Origin: Bryobacterales bacterium
GTDB taxonomy: Bacteria; Acidobacteriota; Terriglobia; Bryobacterales; Bryobacteraceae
Direction of reading: 5' to 3'
DNA length: 6,155 bases
Assembly (NCBI GenBank): GCA_025353235.1
Contig: JANXQZ010000383.1
Coordinates: 1 to 6,155 of the forward strand
Part shown: piece after piece, positions 1-5,877 of the stretch
Numbering within the stretch: the first letter of the stretch is position 1
How the letters are laid out: every line of letters starts with the position of its first letter
Notes under the pieces: generated by a model
The model's input: the letters and a program-made list of their open reading frames with translations, nothing else
What the model was told of the DNA's origin: nothing
The model's database searches: none
Translations under genes and position numbers: made by a program

Positions 1-2
1 TG

Positions 3-926
3 CGCATGATCTTCATGTGCTGCCATCCAGAGATTCCGCGCGATGCGGCCGTCGCTTTGAGTTTGAAGGCCGTGGGAGGCTTCAGCGTGCGGGAAATAGC
101 GCGGGCTTTCTTGGCGGACGAGCGAACCATCGCTCAGAGGCTGGTTCGAGCCAAGCGGCAAATCTCACAGAGGGAACTGACTTTTGAAATGCCCAGAGGA
201 GCCGACTTGAACCGGCGTCTGGAGACTGTGATCGAGGTGGTGTACTTTGTGTTCAACGAAGGCTACGCGGCGCATGAGGGAGATGACTTAACCCGGGCGG
301 ATCTTTGCGCTGAGGCAATCCGCCTTGGGCTGCTGATCGCAGGCTCCGCGATTGCCACCCCACAGGTACACGCGCTGGTGGCCGTGATGGCGTTTCAGGC
401 AGCGCGTTTGCCGGCGCGCACAGACGAGTCTGGAGATCTGATTTTGCTGGAAGATCAAGATCGCAGTCGCTGGGATGGGCAACTCATCGCTCTGGGATTC
501 CATCATTTCGACCGCGCGATGGTCGGCCGTGAGGTTTCTGAATACCACGTCCAAGCTGCAATTGGGGCAACCTATGCGCGCGCCGACAATGCCCAATCGG
601 TCGACTGGCGCACCATTCTCCAACTCTACGATCAGTATCTCGAGTTAAATGGCTCCCCGGTGGTTGCGTTGAATCGGACTGTAGCAATCGCAAGAGTGCA
701 TGGTCCGGGTGAGGCGCTGCGCGCGCTCGATCAACTCGCGCAGAATCCCAAACTCCGCCACTATTATCTTTTCTTAGCGACTCGCGGCCACCTGCTGCTC
801 GACCTGGATCGTAGGCAAGAAGCCGCAGCCTGCTTCCGCTCTGCGCTAGAACGCCCTTGCTCGGAACCGGAGCGGCGTTTCTTGCGGCGCAAGCTTGTCG
901 AGTGCGCCGACGGCCCGTCATACTAA
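3..926 (+). CDS. ECF42-type RNA polymerase sigma factor, 5'-truncated by the window edge
   Basis: The frame is open to the window edge, so the true start, sigma region 2 and the beginning of region 4 lie upstream. Residues are numbered from the ATG at 6. The helix-turn-helix of sigma region 4 is visible at about 10-53 (GGFSVREIARAF, then TIAQRLVRAKRQI). A DUF6596-type segment follows at about 69-170, with FNEGY, EAIRL and LLEDQDRSRWDGQLI. The C-terminal TPR-like helices include QAAIGATYA, DWRTILQLYD, SPVVALNRTVA and the final RRFLRRKL. This order is diagnostic of the ECF42 group, whose members have a long C-terminal extension in place of a classical membrane anti-sigma factor. Family proteins are usually about 400 residues, so roughly 100 are missing. 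ECF42 genes are often next to a small DGPF/YCII-family gene; none is seen here, but one could lie upstream. It directs transcription of an unknown regulon. The stop is 4 bp before the preferred start of the amidase gene, so the two may share a transcript. Confidence 0.93.
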   Translation, partial: RMIFMCCHPEIPRDAAVALSLKAVGGFSVREIARAFLADERTIAQRLVRAKRQISQRELTFEMPRGADLNRRLETVIEVVYFVFNEGYAAHEGDDLTRADLCAEAIRLGLLIAGSAIATPQVHALVAVMAFQAARLPARTDESGDLILLEDQDRSRWDGQLIALGFHHFDRAMVGREVSEYHVQAAIGATYARADNAQSVDWRTILQLYDQYLELNGSPVVALNRTVAIARVHGPGEALRALDQLAQNPKLRHYYLFLATRGHLLLDLDRRQEAAACFRSALERPCSEPERRFLRRKLVECADGPSY

Positions 927-930
927 CCTT

Positions 931-2652
931 GTGATCACCGCTCGTTGCATCTTTGCCTGCCTGCTTTGTGCCGTCGCGAGCGCCAGCGATCGTCCGCACG
1001 GCGAATTAGTCCGAGGCTGGCGCCAACAAATCCCCTCCGCTTGCCAAGCCGTGGGCGTTTATTGGCGCGACTCATCGCAAACTGCCGTGCGGGTTCGTGC
1101 TTCGCGAGATGGACAAGAATGGACCCGGTGGGTGGCATCGCATGGAGATCCAATAGAGGTAGGCCGCATGGCTTCCGGACTCGTTTACTTCGGCCCTGGC
1201 TACCGCTACGTCGAGGTCGACGGCGTAGCTGATCCCGAAGTCCTCATGATTTATCCCGGCTCCTCGCCTGAGTTCGCAGCCCCGGCCCCGGCATTCGTTT
1301 CGCGCGAACAGTGGGGTTGCACGCCGCTGACGTGCCCGGCGAAAGATCCACCAATCTTCACCACCGTGACGCATTTGATTGTTCACCATACTGATGGAGT
1401 GAACGATGCAACCGACTGGCCCGCTGTGATTCGCTCCATCTGGGTGCTCCACGTCCAGGGCAACGGCTGGAACGATATTGGCTACAACTATCTAGTCGAT
1501 CCGAACGGCGTTCTCTACGAAGGTCGCGCGGGTGGCGACGGTGTCCAGGGCGCGCATTTCTCGGGTGTTAATGGAGGCACGATGGGAGTGGCTTTGTTAG
1601 GCACTTATGTTGATATAGCTCCGCCCAGCCCCATGCTGGAAACGCTGAAGCACATGCTGGCGTGGCAAGCTGTTAAGTGGCATCTCGATCCCTCCGGCGA
1701 ACGGCTGCATGCCGCCAGCGGCCTGGTGCTCAACGTGATCTCCGGTCATCGCGACGCGGACCTTTCCCCGCAAGCCACGAGCACAACCGAGTGTCCGGGG
1801 AACGCCGCGTACACGTTCCTGCCTCAGATTCGACAGGAGGTCCTAACCAGAACATCCCCTTGCGTGTTGAGCGTTGGCGAGCGGAACCGTTGCTTTCGCT
1901 CGGAGGGCGGTACGCTTCAATTGGATGCGGTAGTGCTGAGTGCGCCTAGCTGCCCTGTGTCCGTCGCCGTCTCTCCTGGCGTGGACTGGCTCGCGCCGCT
2001 CGGCGCTGCCATTCAACTAGCGCCAAATTCAGGCAACCGCCGCACGGCCGTCATCGATCTTGGGGGCCAGAGAATTACCGTCACGCAGGCGGGCAAGGAA
2101 GAAGGGTCACTCCCGTGCATCGCCCTGCGAGGCGTTGTCAACGGAGCCGATTTCGACCAGCGCCCTGTTACGGCAGACTCTCAAATCGCGATCTTCGGCG
2201 AGAATATCGCCGCCGGCTCAACCGTTGCCATCAATGGGAGAGACGTTCCCATCGAATACGCCGGGGCCACTCAGATCAATTTGCATCTGCCCTCGAAGGT
2301 GGCGATCGGGACGAACCGCCTCACGGTCTCGACGAACGGAGTTACGGGTCCGGAGACGAACTTCTGGGTCACCGAGTCCATGCCTGCGATCTTCGCGGGT
2401 ATTCCTCCTGCTAAGCTGGGCGGCGTTCTTACCGCCTATCTCACTGGGATCGGCGCGGGACAGAGTTCCTGGAGTGCGACCGTTGGCGGAATAGACGCAG
2501 GGAAAGTTTCTCTTGTACTCGCGCCTTATTTGGCGGGTGTCTATGAAGCGACCATTATGATTCCTGCCGAATTGGGCGCCGGAGATTATCCGTTGACGTT
2601 CACGATTAACGGAGTGGCTTCGCGCCCGGCGGTCGTGTCCGTGATCGATTGA
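931..2652 (+). CDS. Secreted PGRP/Amidase_2 zinc amidase with BACON-like and TIGR03437-like C-terminal modules
   Basis: Probable N-acetylmuramoyl-L-alanine amidase that cleaves the glycan-peptide bond of peptidoglycan outside the cytoplasm. The GTG at 931 is preferred because it gives a compact signal peptide (ITARCIFACLLCAVASA, cleavage after about A18) just after the sigma stop. A TTG at 895 would add 12 residues and overlap the upstream gene. No clear Shine-Dalgarno supports either. Numbered from GTG 931 (573 aa): a beta-rich N-terminal region (26-110, RASRDGQEWTRW), then the amidase domain (about 121-305). Its zinc ligands are H152 (in IVHHT), H273 (in SGHRD) and C288 (in TECPG). Tyr185 (IGYNY) and Thr286 match the catalytic positions of PGRP amidases. 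The H273-C288 spacing is 15, against 8 in T7 lysozyme and PGRP-LB, so this loop has 7 extra residues. A BACON-like module (about 311-388, ending ITVTQAG) and a TIGR03437-like domain (about 399-573, with VVNGADF, IFGENIA and QINLHLP) follow. All key residues are present, so activity is likely; the substrate is inferred. Confidence 0.9.
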   Translation: MITARCIFACLLCAVASASDRPHGELVRGWRQQIPSACQAVGVYWRDSSQTAVRVRASRDGQEWTRWVASHGDPIEVGRMASGLVYFGPGYRYVEVDGVADPEVLMIYPGSSPEFAAPAPAFVSREQWGCTPLTCPAKDPPIFTTVTHLIVHHTDGVNDATDWPAVIRSIWVLHVQGNGWNDIGYNYLVDPNGVLYEGRAGGDGVQGAHFSGVNGGTMGVALLGTYVDIAPPSPMLETLKHMLAWQAVKWHLDPSGERLHAASGLVLNVISGHRDADLSPQATSTTECPGNAAYTFLPQIRQEVLTRTSPCVLSVGERNRCFRSEGGTLQLDAVVLSAPSCPVSVAVSPGVDWLAPLGAAIQLAPNSGNRRTAVIDLGGQRITVTQAGKEEGSLPCIALRGVVNGADFDQRPVTADSQIAIFGENIAAGSTVAINGRDVPIEYAGATQINLHLPSKVAIGTNRLTVSTNGVTGPETNFWVTESMPAIFAGIPPAKLGGVLTAYLTGIGAGQSSWSATVGGIDAGKVSLVLAPYLAGVYEATIMIPAELGAGDYPLTFTINGVASRPAVVSVID

Positions 2653-2679
2653 GTAGCCGTCCCCTCCTAATGTTATATG
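2649..2679 (+). promoter_or_regulatory. Possible weak promoter before the 2709 gene
   Basis: TTGAGT at 2649-2654 resembles a -35 box (4 of 6). TATATG at 2674-2679 resembles a -10 (4 of 6) and is preceded by TG at 2671-2672 as in extended -10 promoters. The 19 bp spacer is longer than ideal, and the region is locally AT-rich in an otherwise GC-rich window. The start point would be about 2686, leaving a leader of roughly 23 nt that still contains the ribosome binding site. A chance match in AT-rich DNA is quite possible, and the 56 bp gap would also allow read-through from the amidase gene. Confidence 0.25.
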
Positions 2680-2696
2680 ACTATATAGGCAGGCGG
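2663..2696 (+). promoter_or_regulatory. Potential RNA hairpin covering the Shine-Dalgarno of the 2709 gene
   Basis: In a read-through transcript, TATAT (2674-2678) can pair with ATATA (2683-2687) around a GACT loop. CCTCCT-like bases (2663-2668) can pair with AGGCGG (2691-2696) at five of six positions, separated from the inner stem by a 5/3 internal loop. This would bury the ribosome binding site in a partly AU-paired stem. It is a paper fold only. It would not form on a transcript started at the candidate promoter at 2649-2679, so the two readings exclude each other. Confidence 0.2.
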
Positions 2697-2700
2697 TGAT
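2691..2700 (+). promoter_or_regulatory. Near-perfect Shine-Dalgarno for the 2709 gene
   Basis: AGGCGGTGAT differs from the full anti-16S complement AGGAGGTGAT at a single base and sits 8 nt before the ATG at 2709. It fixes the start codon and suggests efficient initiation. It is by far the strongest ribosome binding site in the window; the other starts have weak or no recognisable sites. Confidence 0.8.
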
Positions 2701-2708
2701 TTCGTCCC

Positions 2709-3530
2709 ATGTCCCGTTCCACCCTGATTTTAATCGCCACGCTCCCCCTCCTGGCCCAAATGGACCCGCGCGAAATCGTGCGGCGCTCCGTTCAAGTCGA
2801 CGACCGGAACGCCAAACTTGCGCGCGATTACACATACACCGTTCACAACGTAGTTCGCGAAATGGACGGCAACGGCGCGGTTAAATCAACGCACACGACC
2901 TCGCGCGAAGTTATATATATCGGCGGCAAACAGCATCGGCGCTTGCTGGAAAAAGACGGGAAGCCGCTCAGTCCAGACGAGGAGCGGAAGGAACACGCGA
3001 ATATCGACAAAGCGATCGCTGAGTCTCAAAAACTCTCGCCCGAGGAGCGTCAGCGCAGAATCGAAGATCAGGAACGCCGCCGCGCCAAGGGTCGGGAGGC
3101 TCTCCTGGACATCCCGGATGCATTTGACTTTACATTGCTGCGGGAAGAAAGTCTGGGCGGACGGGCCGCGTTCGTCCTTCGTGCTGAACCGCGCTCGGAC
3201 TATCAGGGCAAGCACCGCGATTTTCTATCGAAGGTCCACGGCACGTTGTGGATTGACAAGGCGGATTATCACTGGGTGAAAGCGGAGGCGGAAACTCTCG
3301 GCACGATTTCATTTGGCATGTTCATCGCCCGCTTGGCGCCGGGATCGCACCTGGAGTTTGAACAGACTCGGGTCAACGGCGAGATCTGGCTGCCGAAGCG
3401 CGGCACGGTGAAAGCCTCGGCGAGACTCGCGTTAGTCAAGAAGCTGAATCTCGAGCAAGAAACGGAGTTTAGCAACTACCGCAAGTTTCAGACCGATTCG
3501 AAGATCGTTTCCACTGCCGAAGTGCCATAG
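2709..3530 (+). CDS. Secreted protein of unknown function, LolA/LolB-like beta-rich type
   Basis: I do not recognise a named family with certainty. The 273-residue product starts with a short signal peptide (STLILIATLPLLA, cleavage near A16-Q17), so it is exported. A beta-rich N-terminal part (about 40-82) is followed by a highly charged helical stretch (about 88-130, with SPEERQRRIEDQERRRAKGR) that could form a coiled coil. A second beta-rich part runs from about 138 to 262 with GTLWIDKADYHWVKAEAE and LEFEQTRVNGEIWLPKR. The alternating strand pattern and the 'LWID' and 'WLP' turns recall outer-membrane lipoprotein-sorting-like proteins common in acidobacteria; this is a resemblance, not proof. 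There is no lipobox and no Cys anywhere in the protein, so it is not a lipoprotein. The ATG is set by the strong ribosome binding site at 2691-2700. Its stop codon abuts the GTG of the quinoprotein gene, so the two are probably co-translated. A role alongside that periplasmic enzyme is plausible but only inferred. Confidence 0.8.
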   Translation: MSRSTLILIATLPLLAQMDPREIVRRSVQVDDRNAKLARDYTYTVHNVVREMDGNGAVKSTHTTSREVIYIGGKQHRRLLEKDGKPLSPDEERKEHANIDKAIAESQKLSPEERQRRIEDQERRRAKGREALLDIPDAFDFTLLREESLGGRAAFVLRAEPRSDYQGKHRDFLSKVHGTLWIDKADYHWVKAEAETLGTISFGMFIARLAPGSHLEFEQTRVNGEIWLPKRGTVKASARLALVKKLNLEQETEFSNYRKFQTDSKIVSTAEVP

Positions 3531-5840
3531 GTGCAAATGAAGATCGTTACCCTCTGGCTGGCAATGGGTTCGTTTTGCATTTCAGCGCGCGCGCAGCACG
3601 TTCAGCCCGATGCAGGACGCCAGCTTTTCGTGAAGCTGTGTTCGTCGTGCCATGGCGATACTGGAAAGGGAGGGCGCGGGTCCGACCTCACGAGTGGCCA
3701 ATGGCGGCACGGCGGCTCCGACCAGGAACTAGCCCTCAACATCACCAAGGGAATCAAGGGCACGCAAATGCCCCCGTTTCCGATGCCAGAAAGTGACGTT
3801 CGCGCTGTCGTCTTGTTCCTGCATGGCTTGGCAGGCAGCGGTTCCGAGCCAGTCGTCGGCGACCCGGAGCGAGGACGCGAGGCTTTCTTCGGCGGCTCTC
3901 GATGCGCAACTTGCCATATGTTCGGAGGCCGTGGCGGGATCCTTGGCCCCGACCTCACCAACATCGCCAGCCAAACCAAACTTGCCGGTCTTCGTAAGGC
4001 GATCCTGGATCCCGACGCCGATCTCCGCTCCGGCTTTGAAACGGTGGAAGCGACTACGAGAGAGGGGTCCGCAATTCGCGGCGCTGCCAAGCATGAAGAC
4101 ACTTTCTCGGTCCAGATTTTGGACGAACACGAACGGCTTCATCTGCTCCGCAAGGATACCCTCGCGAGCCTGGAGCACCCCCGCAAGTCGCTGATGCCCG
4201 CCATCCCTGTCGGGGCCGAGGCTCTTGATAATTTGCTTGCATTCCTTACCCGTTTCGATCCGGCTGCGATTCAACCCGCGCCATGGCGTCCTGCTCCGGA
4301 CTTCAACGTGACTTACTCGCGACTCAGAAATGCTGGCGCGGAGCCGCAGAATTGGCTCACCTACTGGGGCAATTATCCGGGCACCCACTACAGCCCCCTC
4401 GCGTCCATCACTCCCGCCAATGTCGGCACGCTCGCCTCTCAGTGGAGCTTCCAGTTCGGTGGCGGGCAAGTGGAAACGATGCCCTTGGTTGTAGATGGCC
4501 TCATGTTCGTCACCGGTCCGCTGAACAACGCGGACGCGTTAGATGCCAGAACGGGAAGTCCGATCTGGCATTACGCGCGCACGCTGCCGAAAGTCGCTAG
4601 TCACTGCACGGTGATGACGAATCGAGGATTCGCCGTCCTCGGCGACAGGCTCTTCATGGCAACCCTGGACGCGCACCTGGTAGCCTTGAACGCGAAATCC
4701 GGCAACGTGATTTGGGATATCGAAGTGGAGGACTACCAGAAGGGATTCTCCATCACGCATGCACCGCTGGCTATTGATGGAAAGATAATCGTGGGCATCA
4801 CGGCGGGTGAGTGCGCGCTCACCGGATTTGTAGACGCTTACGACGCAGCCACGGGAAAGCGCCTGTGGCGCACCTATTCGGTCGCGCAGCCCGGCGATCC
4901 GAATCGCGCCACCTGGGCTGGCGATTCCGCGCAATTCGGCGGCGGACCGACCTGGATGACAGGCACTTTCGACTCCGACACCAACACGCTTTTCTGGGCT
5001 ACTGGAAACCCGGGGCCAGATTACAACGGCCAACCGCGTGCCGGCGACAATCTCTACACGAGCTCGGTTTTAGCGCTGGACCCGGACACCGGAAAGATGA
5101 AATGGTGGTTCCAGTTCACCCCGCATGACACCCATGATTGGGATGGCACGCAGACTCCCATGCTGATCGACGCCACGGTTCGCGGCACGAAGCGCAAATT
5201 GCTGGTGACCGCTAACCGGAATGCGTTCTACTACGTGCTAGATCGAACCACGGGCGAGTTTATCACCGGCCAGCCCTTTGCCAAGCAGACTTGGGCGAAA
5301 GGGCTCGACGACAAGGGCCGACCCATGGTTCTGCCGGGTACCGACCCCACTCCGGAAGGCAACTATGTTTGTCCCGATGCGGGCGGAGCCGCAAATTGGG
5401 GAGCGCCATCCTATGACCCCGCAACCAGTCTCTTCTACGTGTCGGTGAAGGAGACCTGCGCTACGTACACCAGTGTCGATAAGGTGCCTGAGCCCGGCGC
5501 GGGATTTACCGGCGGGGGCGCCGAGGTGGACCCCAAAATCGGCGAGCCTGGTTTCATTCGGGCTTTGGAAGCGGCAACGGGCAAGCTTCGCTGGAGTTTT
5601 CCAATGCAAACGGGATCGTCGGCAACTGGGAATCTGGCGACGGGCGGAGGGGTCTTGTTCGCCGCTAGCGCCGACGGAAATCTGATCGCGCTCGACTCCC
5701 GAACCGGCCGACACTTGTGGCATTACCAAACCGGGGCTCGCATCGTGAGTTCGCCGATATCTTACGCCGTGGATGGGAGGCAGTACATTGCGATTGCCTC
5801 TCAATCTGCCCTGTTCACCTTCGCATTGCCTTCGCCATAG
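3531..5840 (+). CDS. Periplasmic diheme cytochrome c-PQQ-dependent dehydrogenase fusion (quinohemoprotein)
   Basis: A 769-residue exported enzyme that should oxidise an alcohol, or a related substrate, with PQQ and pass electrons to its own hemes and then to the respiratory chain. The start is GTG 3531 or ATG 3537; both give a signal peptide ending ARA (cleavage near A21). Numbered from the GTG: the first cytochrome c domain is about 26-100 with CSSCH at 37-41 and probable axial M80 (GTQMPPF). The second, like the TIGR02603 heme-binding domain, is about 113-241 with CATCH at 125-129, GPDLTNIA and SLMP at 220-223. The propeller is about 272-767, with at least seven visible blade signatures of the A-x-D-x-x-TG-x-x-x-W kind (for example LDARTGSPIW, YDAATGKRLW, LDSRTGRHLW). 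By alignment to methanol dehydrogenase: metal ligands E427 and N493, PQQ-stacking W475, catalytic D536, R563 in NRN, and D538 at the extra lanthanide-site position. The usual Cys-Cys ring is C359-T360. Cytochromes sit at the N-terminus, not the C-terminus as in classical type II quinohemoprotein alcohol dehydrogenases. Substrate unknown. Confidence 0.92.
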   Translation: MQMKIVTLWLAMGSFCISARAQHVQPDAGRQLFVKLCSSCHGDTGKGGRGSDLTSGQWRHGGSDQELALNITKGIKGTQMPPFPMPESDVRAVVLFLHGLAGSGSEPVVGDPERGREAFFGGSRCATCHMFGGRGGILGPDLTNIASQTKLAGLRKAILDPDADLRSGFETVEATTREGSAIRGAAKHEDTFSVQILDEHERLHLLRKDTLASLEHPRKSLMPAIPVGAEALDNLLAFLTRFDPAAIQPAPWRPAPDFNVTYSRLRNAGAEPQNWLTYWGNYPGTHYSPLASITPANVGTLASQWSFQFGGGQVETMPLVVDGLMFVTGPLNNADALDARTGSPIWHYARTLPKVASHCTVMTNRGFAVLGDRLFMATLDAHLVALNAKSGNVIWDIEVEDYQKGFSITHAPLAIDGKIIVGITAGECALTGFVDAYDAATGKRLWRTYSVAQPGDPNRATWAGDSAQFGGGPTWMTGTFDSDTNTLFWATGNPGPDYNGQPRAGDNLYTSSVLALDPDTGKMKWWFQFTPHDTHDWDGTQTPMLIDATVRGTKRKLLVTANRNAFYYVLDRTTGEFITGQPFAKQTWAKGLDDKGRPMVLPGTDPTPEGNYVCPDAGGAANWGAPSYDPATSLFYVSVKETCATYTSVDKVPEPGAGFTGGGAEVDPKIGEPGFIRALEAATGKLRWSFPMQTGSSATGNLATGGGVLFAASADGNLIALDSRTGRHLWHYQTGARIVSSPISYAVDGRQYIAIASQSALFTFALPSP

Positions 5841-5842
5841 AC

Positions 5843-5851
5843 TGGTATAAT
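5843..5851 (+). promoter_or_regulatory. Extended -10 promoter element of argC
   Basis: TGGTATAAT contains a perfect TATAAT at 5846-5851 with the TG one base upstream that defines extended -10 promoters. No good -35 is present at 16-18 bp spacing (the sequence there reads GCATTG-like), which is typical for this class. Transcription would start near 5858, only about 19 nt before the argC ATG, so the mRNA would be nearly leaderless and there is no strong Shine-Dalgarno. The position between the quinoprotein stop and argC shows argC is likely transcribed independently of the upstream genes. Confidence 0.7.
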
Positions 5852-5877
5852 TATTCACAGAGCTGAATAATTAATCA
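5844..5877 (+). promoter_or_regulatory. Candidate tandem ARG boxes (ArgR operator) over the argC promoter
   Basis: The bases at 5864-5877 read TGAATAATTAATCA, matching the ARG-box core TGAAT-WWWW-ATTCA at all but one position. The bases at 5844-5857 read GGTATAATTATTCA, with a perfect right half, an AT-only centre and three of five in the left half. The two centres are 20 bp apart, close to the two-box spacing known for ArgR operators in E. coli (two 18-bp boxes separated by 2-3 bp). One box covers the -10, the other runs from the transcription start to the argC start codon. Bound ArgR with arginine would block transcription. That this organism has ArgR is assumed; no argR is in the window. 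Confidence 0.5.
5848..5873. repeat. Perfect 10-bp inverted repeat upstream of argC
   Basis: TAATTATTCA (5848-5857) is the exact reverse complement of TGAATAATTA (5864-5873), with a 6-bp spacer CAGAGC. It overlaps the -10 and ends 3 bp before the argC ATG. The arms are nearly all A/T and no T-tract follows, so it is a protein-binding operator candidate and not an intrinsic terminator. Confidence 0.85.

Noticed and set aside
2657..2670. Reverse-strand Shine-Dalgarno-like sequence (TTAGGAGGGG on the minus strand)
   Set aside because: No start codon with a plausible reading frame follows at a suitable distance on the minus strand.
2218..2835. Long minus-strand open frame (205 codons) spanning the end of the amidase gene and the next gene's start
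   Set aside because: It lies opposite clearly conserved TIGR03437-like coding sequence and crosses the intergenic region. Its translation is rich in Arg and Gly with no recognisable domain, as expected for a shadow frame in GC-rich DNA.
3729..4469. Minus-strand open frame (246 codons) inside the cytochrome part of the quinoprotein gene
   Set aside because: The plus strand encodes heme motifs and a TIGR02603-like domain here. The antisense product shows no domain, signal or ribosome binding site.
3531..5840. Calling the quinoprotein a methanol dehydrogenase (XoxF) or ethanol dehydrogenase by name
   Set aside because: The metal-site signature matches rare-earth enzymes, but the N-terminal hemes, the missing Cys-Cys pair and the altered E427 neighbourhood separate it from named families. 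The substrate cannot be read from the sequence.
5238..5858. Minus-strand open frame (206 codons) opposite the propeller C-terminus
   Set aside because: It is opposite conserved propeller blades and has low-complexity Arg/Ser composition and no family resemblance.
5848..5873. Inverted repeat as a rho-independent terminator for the quinoprotein gene
   Set aside because: The arms are almost all A/T, no T-tract follows the downstream arm, and the repeat contains the -10 of argC. An operator fits better.
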